From Candidatus Desulfosporosinus nitrosoreducens (GTDB taxonomy: Bacteria > Bacillota > Desulfitobacteriia > Desulfitobacteriales > Desulfitobacteriaceae): a DNA stretch of 64,000 bases. The number at the start of each line of letters is the position of its first letter. Position 1 is the stretch's first letter. Shown one piece after another: positions 33,591 to 42,148 of the stretch. A program made the translations under genes and the position numbers. A model generated the notes under the pieces. It saw only the letters and a program-made list of their open reading frames with translations, was not told the origin of the DNA and did no database searches. The stretch is from the NCBI RefSeq assembly GCF_030954495.1, contig NZ_JAVHUW010000035.1, positions 1 to 64,000 of the forward strand, read 5' to 3'.

Positions 33591-34274
33591 TTAGAACTCC
33601 TGAGGCCTTAGATCAAGAACTCCGTCCCGAATATAAACTGCCCGGGTGACCCATTCCAGGTTTTCCTGGTTATGTGTAACCATGATGATGGTTAAACCGT
33701 CGCGATTAAGGGTTTGCAATAAGGCCAGCAAATCCTGGGCAGTTTTTGTATCGAGGCTGCCTGTGGGTTCATCCGCGAAAATGATGGGGGGACGATTAAC
33801 GATGGCCCGGGCGATGGCCACGCGATTTTGTTCCCCGCCGGATAATTGATTGGGGAGGCGGGAAGATTTGGCGCCTAAGCCCACTTTAGCGAGGACTGAC
33901 TGAGCCATCTCTCGTTGTTTCTTCCCGGAGCGGGAGGTTATAGCCAGGGGGAGCATGACATTTTCTAAGGCAGTGAGATAGGGAATCAACTGATACTGCT
34001 GAAAAACAAAGCCCACGTATTCGTGGCGGAAATCGGCTAAGCGTTCGGGTTTTAAAGCATAAACGTCAATATCGTCAATGAGGAGTTTGCCGGAAGTGGG
34101 CGGATTTAAGCCGCCGAGAATGCTTAACAAGGTGCTTTTCCCTGAGCCGGACGGTCCCATTAAGGCCAGAAATTCACCCTCCTTAATCTCCAAATCGACG
34201 TTTTTCAAAGCCTCGACCTTATTGCCGCCGCTTTTGTAAGCTTTAGAAACGGCGCAAACTTTGATTAAAGGCAT
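33591..34274 (-). CDS. LolD/MacB-type ABC transporter ATPase
   Basis: A 227-residue ATPase: Walker [11 protein letters not shown]-loop FVFQQYQLIPYLTALENV, signature LSGGEQNRVAIARAI, Walker B IIFADEPTGSLD and H-loop MVTHNQE. The length and motifs are those of ATPases that serve FtsX/MacB-type permeases. It is the second gene of the DUF2318 operon and supplies energy to the two permeases that follow. Confidence 0.93.
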   Translation of the reverse strand: MPLIKVCAVSKAYKSGGNKVEALKNVDLEIKEGEFLALMGPSGSGKSTLLSILGGLNPPTSGKLLIDDIDVYALKPERLADFRHEYVGFVFQQYQLIPYLTALENVMLPLAITSRSGKKQREMAQSVLAKVGLGAKSSRLPNQLSGGEQNRVAIARAIVNRPPIIFADEPTGSLDTKTAQDLLALLQTLNRDGLTIIMVTHNQENLEWVTRAVYIRDGVLDLRPQEF

Positions 34275-34325
34275 GCAGGAATTCCTCCTCTATTCAGTAA
34301 GGATTGTTAGATATCGCCTAGTATG

Positions 34326-34351
34326 AACGCACCCGCCTAAACGAGTGCGTT
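34326..34351 (-). other. Hairpin between the DUF2318 and ATPase genes
   Basis: AACGCAC (34326-34332) pairs with GTGCGTT (34345-34351). There is no U tract, so it is more likely an mRNA processing or stability element than a terminator. Confidence 0.4.
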
Positions 34352-34374
34352 ATAGTTATAGTTGTTCATTTGGC

Positions 34375-34956
34375 TTATACTCTGGGAGACCAGGTATCCA
34401 GTACGCTTTGAGGAATTTCCAGCTTATCACCGTTTAGATTGTAGGTTAATGCTTGAGGCGGATAGGTTTGGCAGCCGCCGCTGATTCCTTGGAGTGTTTG
34501 GAGATCCCAGGCGGTGCCGCAGGTATTGCAGATTATCTGATTGCCGGAAATATGAAAGGAATCCCCTTTACAAGGCTCGCAGTAACTTACGGCCACCATC
34601 ACTTTGCCGTCAGGCTGGATAAAAGCTGTCAAGGGTACTGTTTTGCCGTTAGCGCTGTATTCGGTCTTAATAAACTTCTTTGCTTTCAATTCACTCAGCG
34701 TTGTGACCTGTTCTTGAGAATTTTCTATCTTGCTTGCTACTAAGGTCTGCTCTAAATTATCGTTAGGGCTGTAAGTGATTTTCTCTCCGATATCGGCAGC
34801 CGGGCTGACAGCGGTACTCGGCTTATTGTTGTTAAAAAGGAAATAAGAACTGATCATTAGCGCGACGGCTACGATGCCAATGAGGCTGTACAGACATGCT
34901 CTGCTTTTCTTGGGCTGGGTAAATTTTTGCTTTTTCTCTTCACGATGGTCTTTCAT
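34375..34956 (-). CDS. Membrane-anchored DUF2318 family protein
   Basis: A 193-residue protein with a cytoplasmic Lys-rich start, one membrane helix (about 22-44) and an extracytoplasmic domain ending in a DUF2318 Cys motif: CEPCKGDSFHISGNQIICNTCG, followed by GCQTYPP. DUF2318 proteins are predicted metal-binding redox proteins found beside iron-transport genes. Here it leads an operon with a LolD-like ATPase and two FtsX permeases, like part of the Campylobacter p19 iron system (Cj1658-Cj1665). It has aaggagga upstream of ATG 34956. A sigma-54-type promoter lies about 190 bases upstream. Confidence 0.85.
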   Translation of the reverse strand: MKDHREEKKQKFTQPKKSRACLYSLIGIVAVALMISSYFLFNNNKPSTAVSPAADIGEKITYSPNDNLEQTLVASKIENSQEQVTTLSELKAKKFIKTEYSANGKTVPLTAFIQPDGKVMVAVSYCEPCKGDSFHISGNQIICNTCGTAWDLQTLQGISGGCQTYPPQALTYNLNGDKLEIPQSVLDTWSPRV

Positions 34957-35148
34957 TGAGAAATCCTCCTTATAAAAAATTGTAAACTTAAATTATTGCT
35001 TGAAAAAACATCAATAAATTTGCAGGTGTAATCTTCAAATTAAGAGTTTAAGCAAACAAAAGGCAAAGAATAGCCAGATCAGTATGATTTTTTTCTCTGA
35101 TTTTCCCAGATGAAATTCCTGGTTATAAAGTTCACTAAATTCCTAAGT

Positions 35149-35165
35149 TGCAAGAATGATGCCAA
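35149..35165 (-). promoter_or_regulatory. Sigma-54 (-24/-12) promoter of the DUF2318/ABC operon
   Basis: On the minus strand TTGGCATCATTCTTGCA matches the TTGGCA-N6-TTGCW consensus, with exactly ten bases between GG and GC. It points at the DUF2318 gene, whose ATG is about 190 bases downstream. Confidence 0.72.
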
Positions 35166-35324
35166 GTTGCGCTTGGTATGGGATTATGTTCTAATAGAAA
35201 GAGGGGAAAAGGCGCTCCGGCCGGGATTGGCTTTTTGTGGATAAATTAATAACCGTGAGATTTCTTTGCTTATCCATGTCTAAATGGGCAGCGAACAGCT
35301 TTCCCAAGGGATGGATGGTCTAAG

Positions 35325-35370
35325 TAGGTGTGTGATAAGCCACAGTACGGTGTGTCTTATCACACACCTA
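35325..35370. promoter_or_regulatory. Perfect 15-bp inverted repeat, likely enhancer site of the NtrC-type regulator
   Basis: TAGGTGTGTGATAAG (35325-35339) and CTTATCACACACCTA (35356-35370) form a perfect repeat with a 16-base spacer that itself holds a further GGTGTGT. It is centred about 190 bases upstream of the -24/-12 element and 114 bases before the regulator gene. No U tract follows, so it is not a terminator. Confidence 0.65.
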
Positions 35371-35461
35371 TCTTAAGCGGCTATACCTTGGAATTGCCGG
35401 GGACTTTTGACGAATTGAACATTTGTAGTTATAAAGAAATAAGCGCAGAGGGAGTGGCGAG

Positions 35462-36820
35462 GTGCGCCGGATTTTAGTGGCTGATGATGAAGCAAATATG
35501 CGTTGGGTCCTGGAGCGAGCTTTAACAAAAGCCGGTTATGACGTGGAAACCGTGGAGGATGGAGAACTTGCCGTTGCTCGTGCCCTGGCGGAGCGGCCGG
35601 ATATCGTCCTTGTGGACTTGAAAATGCCCAAACTGGACGGCTTAGGTGTCTTGCGAAGGTTAAAAGAGCACTATCCGGATTTGCTGGTGGTCATGATGAC
35701 CGCCCACGGGAGCACCGCTACGGCTGTCGAGGCCATGAAAGCGGGAGCCCAGGATTACCTGATGAAACCTTTCGACATCGACGAATTGCTGATAACTCTG
35801 GCTAAAGCCTTTGAAGTAGAGAGCTTGCGCGAGCAAGTCAATTATTTAAAACAAGAGGTTCGGCATGACGGCTGGCAGTTGGTGGGCAACAGTGCAGCGA
35901 TGCAAACCGTCAAGCATCTTGTCGAGAGAGTTGCCTTAACGCCGGCGACAGTGCTTATTCTTGGCGAGTCGGGTACGGGGAAGGAACTGGTGGCTCATGC
36001 TATACATACCTTAAGCCCGCGCGTTGAAGGCCCTTTTATCCGGGTTAATTGTGCGGCCTTGACGGAAACCCTCTTGGAAAGTGAACTGTTTGGACACGAG
36101 AAGGGGGCTTTTACAGGTGCTCTAAACCGCAAAAGCGGACGCTTTGAACTCGCGGATAAAGGGACGATCTTCCTGGATGAGATCGGTGAGCTGTCTCTGA
36201 ATGTTCAAGCTAAGCTGCTGCGCGTACTTCAAGAGCGGGCCTTCGAACGGGTTGGCGGCGAGAAAACTATTAACGTAGACGTACGGATTATTGCGGCAAC
36301 CAATCGCGACTTGCTCAAAGAGGCTCAGGAAGGCCGCTTTCGAGAAGATTTATATTATAGACTTAATGTTTTCCCGGTTTCCGTGCCGCCTTTACGGGAA
36401 CGGCGAGACGATATTGCCTTACTGGCAGAACACTTTTTGGAAAAACTTAAGACTTATGGCGGAAGCAAGACTTTCGCTCCGGAAGTTCTCTCTCGTCTGG
36501 CAGCTTATAGCTGGCCGGGAAATGTGCGGGAATTAGAAAATGTCGTGGAGCGGATGGTGATTATTTCTTCCGGGGCAGTGATTGGGATGGAGAGTTTACC
36601 TTATTTAGATGATCCCGCGGCTTCGGTCAAAAATTTGGGACTTTTTGAATTGCCGCCGGAGGGAGTCTCCCTTGAAGAGATTGAGAAATCTTTTTTGCAG
36701 CAGGCCATGGAACAAACCGGAGGAAACCAGAGTCAGGCGGCCAAACGCCTGGGACTTTCCAGGCACGCTTTTTTATATCGCTTGGAGAAATACGGGATAG
36801 ATCCTCACTGGGGGATATAA
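35462..36820 (+). CDS. NtrC-family sigma-54-dependent response regulator
   Basis: A 452-residue regulator. Receiver domain 1-120 with phospho-acceptor Asp52 (VLVDLKMPKLDG); AAA+ domain about 140-375 with Walker A GESGTGKE and the sigma-54-contact loop GAFTGA; Fis-type helix-turn-helix at the C terminus (NQSQAAKRLGLSRHAFLYRLEKYG). GTG 35462 has agagggagtgg upstream. It abuts its histidine kinase with no gap. The nearest plausible target is the sigma-54 promoter of the divergent DUF2318 operon. Confidence 0.95.
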   Translation: MRRILVADDEANMRWVLERALTKAGYDVETVEDGELAVARALAERPDIVLVDLKMPKLDGLGVLRRLKEHYPDLLVVMMTAHGSTATAVEAMKAGAQDYLMKPFDIDELLITLAKAFEVESLREQVNYLKQEVRHDGWQLVGNSAAMQTVKHLVERVALTPATVLILGESGTGKELVAHAIHTLSPRVEGPFIRVNCAALTETLLESELFGHEKGAFTGALNRKSGRFELADKGTIFLDEIGELSLNVQAKLLRVLQERAFERVGGEKTINVDVRIIAATNRDLLKEAQEGRFREDLYYRLNVFPVSVPPLRERRDDIALLAEHFLEKLKTYGGSKTFAPEVLSRLAAYSWPGNVRELENVVERMVIISSGAVIGMESLPYLDDPAASVKNLGLFELPPEGVSLEEIEKSFLQQAMEQTGGNQSQAAKRLGLSRHAFLYRLEKYGIDPHWGI

Positions 36821-37951
36821 ATGATGGGGCAGCGCGAACCTGTTGATCAAAATCGGGGACGGACTATTTTCGACCTGGTCACAATAGGAATTGTCATCTC
36901 GGTTTTGACGGCTATTCACTACACAAATTATCATTACGAAATGAATTACCATATTCTTTTGCAATTTGCCTATTATCTTCCGGTGATTTATGCGGCGATG
37001 CGTTTTGGCCCGGCAGGGGGAATCTTCTCCGGTCTGGCCATTACTCTGCTCATCCTGCCCTTTATGACCCGTTTCCACGCTATGAATCCATCCGCCGTTT
37101 ACACTCAATGGGTGGAAATCGGCTTGATTAATATTATCGGCTGGCTGACAGGTTTTTTAACGAGTCAGGAACGGAGAGCCAAACGCAAACATCAACTTGC
37201 CTTAACTGTGCAAAAAGAGCTGGTGGAGAAATTGAGACAAGAAGGGTTGGAGCGTGAACGCTTGGAAGAAGAGATTCGCCAAACCGAACGTTTAACGGCC
37301 CTGGGGCATATGAGCGCCGGATTGGCCCATGAAATTCGCAACCCTTTAGGGATTATGAAAGTCAGCATTCAACTCCTGGCCCAGGAAAAAGTCGAGGATA
37401 GAGTTGTTTCCGAATACTGCCGGGTGCTGCTGGAAGAGTGCGAACGCTTAAACCGTCTGGTTAATGAGTTTTTAAGCTTTGCCCGTCCTAAAGAGCCGGT
37501 ACGCAAAAGGATGACTTTGAGCAAACTTTTAGAGGAAGGAGTCGCTCTGATCCAGCCCGCTCTGCGTCAGCATCATATCCAGCTGAAACAGCTGACAAAC
37601 CAGCTGGATGAGCAAGAGGTTGAGGTAGACCAGGACCAGATGAAACAGGTTATCTTAAATATTTTGCTTAACGCCATTGATGCCCAGGGTGAAAGGGGAG
37701 TTATTCAGATCGAAGGCATTCGGCAGGAAGGCTTTGCGGGGGTTGCTTTTAATGATGAAGGCCCCGGCATAGCGCTTGAGATTATGCCTTACATCTATGA
37801 TCCTTTCTTTACGACAAAGGAGAGGGGTACCGGCTTGGGCTTGTCCGTTGTGCACCGTATTCTTGACCAGCATGGCGGCAAAATAACGACGGCGAATCGG
37901 AGTGAGGGGGGAGTTCGGGTGGAGATATTGCTCCCTTTGCCCAAAGAATAA
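36821..37951 (+). CDS. Sensor histidine kinase, partner of the NtrC-type regulator
   Basis: A 376-residue membrane kinase. Residues about 15-115 hold three or four membrane helices with almost no extracytoplasmic domain; then a coiled coil (118-160), an H-box with His170 (GLAHEIRNPLG), and the ATPase motifs N (NILLNAIDAQ), G1 (DEGPGI), F (FFTT) and G2 (GTGLGLSV). The signal is probably sensed within the membrane or passed by another protein. ATG 36821 directly follows the regulator's stop codon. Confidence 0.93.
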   Translation: MMGQREPVDQNRGRTIFDLVTIGIVISVLTAIHYTNYHYEMNYHILLQFAYYLPVIYAAMRFGPAGGIFSGLAITLLILPFMTRFHAMNPSAVYTQWVEIGLINIIGWLTGFLTSQERRAKRKHQLALTVQKELVEKLRQEGLERERLEEEIRQTERLTALGHMSAGLAHEIRNPLGIMKVSIQLLAQEKVEDRVVSEYCRVLLEECERLNRLVNEFLSFARPKEPVRKRMTLSKLLEEGVALIQPALRQHHIQLKQLTNQLDEQEVEVDQDQMKQVILNILLNAIDAQGERGVIQIEGIRQEGFAGVAFNDEGPGIALEIMPYIYDPFFTTKERGTGLGLSVVHRILDQHGGKITTANRSEGGVRVEILLPLPKE

Positions 37952-37995
37952 AATGGAGTAATGTTAAATTCTATGCGGCTAATAGATTTCAAGCG

Positions 37996-38045
37996 GCGGG
38001 ACGGTTCTTTTGTTTTGGAAATAAGAGAGCCTTCCCGCTGTTTTT
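37996..38045 (+). terminator. Terminator after the two-component genes
   Basis: GCGGGA (37996-38001) pairs with TCCCGC (38033-38038), with GGTTCTT/AAGAGAGCC pairing inside, followed by tgttttt. Confidence 0.75.
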
Positions 38046-38067
38046 GCACTTACCTAAAAAATGGGGA

Positions 38068-38096
38068 TTGACAGTGGATTCTGAAAAAGCTAAAAT
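38068..38096 (+). promoter_or_regulatory. rbsRp: Sigma-A promoter of the ribose operon
   Basis: TTGACA (38068-38073), a 17-base spacer, TAAAAT (38091-38096). The upstream operator begins 9 bases after the -10, so a repressor there would block initiation. Confidence 0.8.
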
Positions 38097-38105
38097 CGTA
38101 CTAGA

Positions 38106-38121
38106 ATGTAACCGTTTACAT
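38106..38121. promoter_or_regulatory. RbsR/LacI-type operator O1
   Basis: ATGTAACCGTTTACAT, a near-perfect palindrome with the central CG pair typical of LacI-family sites. A second copy lies 164 bases downstream. Confidence 0.8.
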
Positions 38122-38129
38122 TGAAATTT

Positions 38130-38213
38130 TAAGCGTAAATATTAAGAAAATCGCGATTGTCAAAAAACTGAGATAATTGCTGAAGACTGTATTTTCAGCG
38201 AAGTTTACGCTTA
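38130..38213 (+). other. Structured leader between the two operators
   Basis: TAAGCGTAAA (38130-38139) pairs perfectly with TTTACGCTTA (38204-38213), and within it CTGAA can pair with TTCAG near 38180-38198. This could be an RNA fold in the 5' leader or another protein site. No riboswitch class is recognised. Confidence 0.4.
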
Positions 38214-38269
38214 TTTATAAACAGAAAAGGTTTGCTAAGGAGTTATAGTACACAGGGTCTAAATTGAGA

Positions 38270-38285
38270 ATGTAACCGCTTACAT
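38270..38285. promoter_or_regulatory. RbsR/LacI-type operator O2
   Basis: ATGTAACCGCTTACAT differs from O1 at one base. It ends just before the rbsR start region. Two sites 164 bases apart would allow looping by a tetramer or two dimers. Confidence 0.78.
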
Positions 38286-38306
38286 GGAATGAAGAGGGTG
38301 GAGTCA

Positions 38307-39308
38307 TTGGCGACAATTCGAGATGTTGCTCGTTTAGCAGGGGTGTCGGTTGCTACGGTCTCCCGAGTAATTAACCAGAAAGATCTTGTGAACCCGGAGA
38401 CTGCGGAACAAGTGCTTAAAGCGATTGAACAGCTTCAATACGTACCCAACGCGGTTGCCCGAGGTTTAGCCGGCAAGAAGATGGGGATCATAGCACTCAT
38501 CCTGCCGGATATTCTGAATCCTTTTTTTCCCGCTTTGGCGCGCGGCGTCGAGGATGTGGCCCATAAACAGGGTTTGACGGTTATCTTAGGCAACTCGGAT
38601 GATCTCGGTATCAAAGAGAGCTCTTATATTAAAGTACTTAAGAAGAAATACGTCGATGGCTTTATTTTTGCCTCAAATACAATTCGTGAAGAAGACGTTA
38701 TGGCTTTGCGCAGAGAAGGCATTCCGATCGTCTTGCTGGATAGGGGCTTGACGACGACAGCTTGCCCGATCATCCGCTCCAATAATCGAGAGGGAGCTAA
38801 GCTGGCCGTACGGCACTTGATAGATCAAGGCTGCCGGAGAATCGCCCATATTTATGGTCCCCAGGAATTCATCACGGCCCGCGAGCGTTTGTTGGGGTAT
38901 GAAGACATTGTCGGGGAATCAAAGGATTTCTCCCCCAGCTTAATTGTGCCGGGGCATTTTGATATCGAAAGCGGCCGCAGGGGTGCGGAGCAGCTCTTAG
39001 CCCGGTATCCCGATATTGACGGAATTTTTGCCGGCAATGATCTGATGGCTGTGGGGGCGCTTAAGGCTCTGCATGAACGGGGAATCCGAGTCCCGGAGGA
39101 AGTTAAAGTTTGTGGATTCGATGGTATCGGTTTAACAGAAATTACGGAACCGGAATTAACGACGGTGGCTCAACCTATCTATGAGATGGGAGGGCTGGCC
39201 ACTCGAGTTTTGTTGGATGAGATTGAAAGCGGAATCAGTGAAAATACCATTATTGAACTTGATGTTACCTTAGTTACCAGAAAATCCACTCGGAGGGGGC
39301 AGAACTAA
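38307..39308 (+). CDS. rbsR: LacI-family ribose operon repressor
   Basis: A 333-residue regulator. The N-terminal LacI helix-turn-helix is ATIRDVARLAGVSVATVSRVIN; a periplasmic-binding-protein-like sugar domain follows from about residue 60 (GIIALILPDILNPFFPALARGVE...). TTG 38307 is preferred as the start because gagggtggag lies just before it and MATIRDVA is the usual beginning; an in-frame ATG at 38289 would add six residues. It is first in the ribose operon and probably autoregulated through the two upstream operators. Confidence 0.92.
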   Translation: MATIRDVARLAGVSVATVSRVINQKDLVNPETAEQVLKAIEQLQYVPNAVARGLAGKKMGIIALILPDILNPFFPALARGVEDVAHKQGLTVILGNSDDLGIKESSYIKVLKKKYVDGFIFASNTIREEDVMALRREGIPIVLLDRGLTTTACPIIRSNNREGAKLAVRHLIDQGCRRIAHIYGPQEFITARERLLGYEDIVGESKDFSPSLIVPGHFDIESGRRGAEQLLARYPDIDGIFAGNDLMAVGALKALHERGIRVPEEVKVCGFDGIGLTEITEPELTTVAQPIYEMGGLATRVLLDEIESGISENTIIELDVTLVTRKSTRRGQN

Positions 39309-40232
39309 ATGCAGCAAGAGCCTAAAATTGTCGTTATCGGAAGTTTAAATATGGATTTGGTGGTTAAAGCCCCGCGCGCCCCTAAACGTGGAGAAACCAT
39401 TCTGGGAGAAGAAATTCACTTTATTCCCGGCGGTAAAGGCGCAAACCAAGCCATAGGGCTGGCGCGTCTGGGTGCGGAGACTACAATGATTGGGGCCGTT
39501 GGCTCGGATGCCTTTGGAGCAGAGCTCCAAGAAGCTTTGCAGAGAGACGGTGTAAACACTTCAAGCATTAAGGTTCTTGCTGCGCAGCCCACGGGGGTGG
39601 CCTCTATCCTTCTGGCCGAAGGAGATAACAGTATTGTAGTGGTTCCCGGGGCTAATGCTCAATGTTTGCCGGAAGATTTAAAACGGTTTGAAGCAAAAAT
39701 TGCCGAGGCGGATCTTGTTTTGCTGCAGCTGGAAATTCCCTTGGAGACGGTTGAGTATGCGGCTGAACTGGCCCGCAGATATGGGAAGATCGTGCTGCTC
39801 AATCCGGCCCCGGCTCAAACCCTCTCGCGGGATCTGCTCAGCAACGTGGATTATTTAACGCCGAATCGTTCAGAACTGGCCCTGATAGCGGGAGTAGCTG
39901 AGGATACCCCTCTTGACCAGGGGATTGAGCGGGTTTTGGAGCTCGGAGTTTCTACTTGCATCACGACCCTGGGCGCCGAGGGAGCCGCTTACAGGGAACG
40001 AGGGGGCAGGCTGCTTCGGGTTCCGGGGCATAAAGTCCCGGTGGTGGATACTACGGGAGCAGGGGATGCCTTTAATGCCGGACTGGCCTATGCTCTTGCC
40101 CGGAGCCAAGATATCCGGGAAGCCGTTGCCTTTGCCGGTCGGGTTTCAGCCTTGGCGGTCACGAAATTCGGAGCCCAAGGCGGGATGCCCCGCTTAAACG
40201 AAGTAGCAGAGTATTTTCGGGAGGAAAGATAA
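39309..40232 (+). CDS. rbsK: Ribokinase
   Basis: A 307-residue PfkB-family kinase that phosphorylates ribose to ribose 5-phosphate. Motifs: VIGSLNMDLVVKAPRAPKRGETI, GGKGANQAIGLARLG and the C-terminal VDTTGAGDAFNAGLAYAL with the catalytic Asp. ATG 39309 follows the rbsR stop directly and its own stop overlaps the rbsD start by one base. Confidence 0.96.
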   Translation: MQQEPKIVVIGSLNMDLVVKAPRAPKRGETILGEEIHFIPGGKGANQAIGLARLGAETTMIGAVGSDAFGAELQEALQRDGVNTSSIKVLAAQPTGVASILLAEGDNSIVVVPGANAQCLPEDLKRFEAKIAEADLVLLQLEIPLETVEYAAELARRYGKIVLLNPAPAQTLSRDLLSNVDYLTPNRSELALIAGVAEDTPLDQGIERVLELGVSTCITTLGAEGAAYRERGGRLLRVPGHKVPVVDTTGAGDAFNAGLAYALARSQDIREAVAFAGRVSALAVTKFGAQGGMPRLNEVAEYFREER

Positions 40233-40627
40233 TGAAAAAGATTGGCATCCTAAATAGTGAAATATCCCGGGTGATCAGTGAGTTGGGGCATATGGATACT
40301 CTCGTGATTGCCGACGCGGGCTTGCCCATCCCGCCTCATGTACGAAGAATCGATCTGGCCTTAAAAGAAGGGGTGCCATCCTTTATAGAAACGGTCACAA
40401 CCGTTCTCCAGGAAATGTGTGTGGAGAAGGTTTTCGTGGCTCAGGAGATGGCAGTGTCCAGTCCCGCTAAACGGGAGGAATTGATGACAGTGCTGCCCGG
40501 GGTTCCGGTTAAGGTTATCACGCATGATGAACTAAAAGCGCTTACCCAGCGGGCCAAAGCAGTAATCCGCACAGGCGAGTTTACTCCTTATGCTAATGTC
40601 ATTCTTGAGGCAGGCGTAATCTTCTAA
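40232..40627 (+). CDS. rbsD: D-ribose pyranase
   Basis: A 131-residue RbsD/FucU protein that interconverts the pyranose and furanose forms of ribose so that ribokinase can act. Signature: KKIGILNSEISRVISELGHMDTLVIADAGLPIP, with the catalytic His in GHMD, and GEFTPYANVILEAGV at the C terminus. Translation is coupled to rbsK. Confidence 0.97.
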   Translation: MKKIGILNSEISRVISELGHMDTLVIADAGLPIPPHVRRIDLALKEGVPSFIETVTTVLQEMCVEKVFVAQEMAVSSPAKREELMTVLPGVPVKVITHDELKALTQRAKAVIRTGEFTPYANVILEAGVIF

Positions 40628-40648
40628 TCTGCAAGGAGGATTCAAGTT

Positions 40649-42148
40649 ATGTCAGAACTCCTGGTTATGGAGGGAATCAGTAAAAGTTTTAGCGGAGTTA
40701 CGGTTTTGGATAATGTCCAGTTTTCGCTCCGGCAAGGGGAAGTTCATGCCTTGATGGGAGAGAATGGAGCGGGCAAATCGACCTTGATGAAAATCCTGGC
40801 CGGGATATACAGCAAGGATGCGGGGTCCGTTCGGATCGCAGGAAGCGAATCTGCGGCCACTTCTCCGAAAATTGCTCAACAGTTGGGGGTAGCGATTATT
40901 CATCAGGAGCTTAACATGATCCCCGACCTGTCCGTCCGCGAAAATATGTTTTTGGGCAGGGAGCTTAAATGGGGGCATACCGGCTTCTTGAATCGGACTC
41001 AGATGCGTGCCGAAGCCGAGAACTATCTGAAGCAGCTGGGAATGGATTTAAACCCGGAGGGCCTGGTGGGAGAGCTGTCCGTCGGGCAGCAGCAAATGGT
41101 GGAGATTGCCAAGGCCCTTTCCATGAACGCCAGGATTTTAGTGCTGGACGAGCCAACGGCCGCTTTAACCAAGCGTGAAATTGAAAAACTTTTTCAGATT
41201 ATTGAAGCTTTGAAAGCCCAGGGAGTGGGGATGATTTATATTTCCCACCGTATGGAGGAAATCTTCCAAATCAGCGACCGGATCACTGTGCTGCGGGACG
41301 GGCGTTACATTGGTACCCGGGAGGCCAAGGATACCACGCTGGATGAGTTGGTCCAGATGATGGTTGGCCGGGAGATTAAAGAACGTTTCCCGCAGGTAGA
41401 AAGGGAGATTGGGGAAGAGCTTCTGCGCGTGGAAGGGCTTGTGCAGGAAGGAAAGCTTTATGATATCAATTTAAGTGTCAAAGCCGGAGAAATCCTGGGC
41501 ATTGCCGGTTTGATGGGAGCGGGGCGTTCAGAGCTGGCCAAGGCGCTCTTTGGCGTTGAGAAGTATCAGCAAGGGAAGATTTTTATAAAAGGCCAGGACG
41601 TTAACCTGAGAAACCCAAAAGAGGCCATCAAGGCAGGTCTGGCCCTGATTACGGAGGATCGGAAAGGTGAGGGGCTCGTTCCCGATCTCTCGGTGCGGGA
41701 AAATTTGACGCTGCCCAACCTGCGTGCACTTTCCAGCTTCGGTTTTATCAGCCACCGGCTGGAAGGGGATTTTGTCAAGGAAAGTATTGCCAAGCTTAAG
41801 GTCAAAGTCCATAGCTCTGAACAAGAAGTGCGGTCCTTAAGTGGTGGAAACCAACAAAAGGTTGTTATCGGCAAATGGCTGGCAACCCGGCCTAAGGTTT
41901 TAATTCTTGATGAGCCGACCCGGGGCGTGGATATCGGGGCCAAACGGGAGATTTACGATTTGATGAATCAGCTCGTACAAACAGGGGCCGCTATCATTAT
42001 GATCTCCTCGGAACTTCCGGAGGTTCTCGGCATGAGCGATCGAATCCTGGTTATGCATGAAGGAAGAATTACCGGAGAATTTTCACGGGAAAACGCTACC
42101 CAGGAAAGGATTATGGTTGCAGCTACAGGAGGGAAAAATCATGGCTAA
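40649..42148 (+). CDS. rbsA: Ribose import ATP-binding protein
   Basis: A 499-residue ATPase with two ABC domains, as in sugar importers of this class. The first has Walker A GENGAGKST, signature LSVGQQQMVEIAKAL and Walker B LVLDEPTAAL. The second has a degenerate Walker A (GLMGAGRSEL), signature LSGGNQQKV and LILDEPTRGVD. The site caaggagg precedes ATG 40649. It overlaps rbsC by 8 bases. Confidence 0.96.
   Translation: MSELLVMEGISKSFSGVTVLDNVQFSLRQGEVHALMGENGAGKSTLMKILAGIYSKDAGSVRIAGSESAATSPKIAQQLGVAIIHQELNMIPDLSVRENMFLGRELKWGHTGFLNRTQMRAEAENYLKQLGMDLNPEGLVGELSVGQQQMVEIAKALSMNARILVLDEPTAALTKREIEKLFQIIEALKAQGVGMIYISHRMEEIFQISDRITVLRDGRYIGTREAKDTTLDELVQMMVGREIKERFPQVEREIGEELLRVEGLVQEGKLYDINLSVKAGEILGIAGLMGAGRSELAKALFGVEKYQQGKIFIKGQDVNLRNPKEAIKAGLALITEDRKGEGLVPDLSVRENLTLPNLRALSSFGFISHRLEGDFVKESIAKLKVKVHSSEQEVRSLSGGNQQKVVIGKWLATRPKVLILDEPTRGVDIGAKREIYDLMNQLVQTGAAIIMISSELPEVLGMSDRILVMHEGRITGEFSRENATQERIMVAATGGKNHG

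Larger units (their letters stand above)
34957..35461. other. Divergent intergenic region between the DUF2318 operon and the NtrC-type regulator
   Basis: 505 bases without a gene. It holds a sigma-54-type promoter facing the DUF2318 operon (35149-35165) and a perfect 15-bp inverted repeat (35325-35370), described separately. No sigma-A promoter with both hexamers was recognised. Confidence 0.5.
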
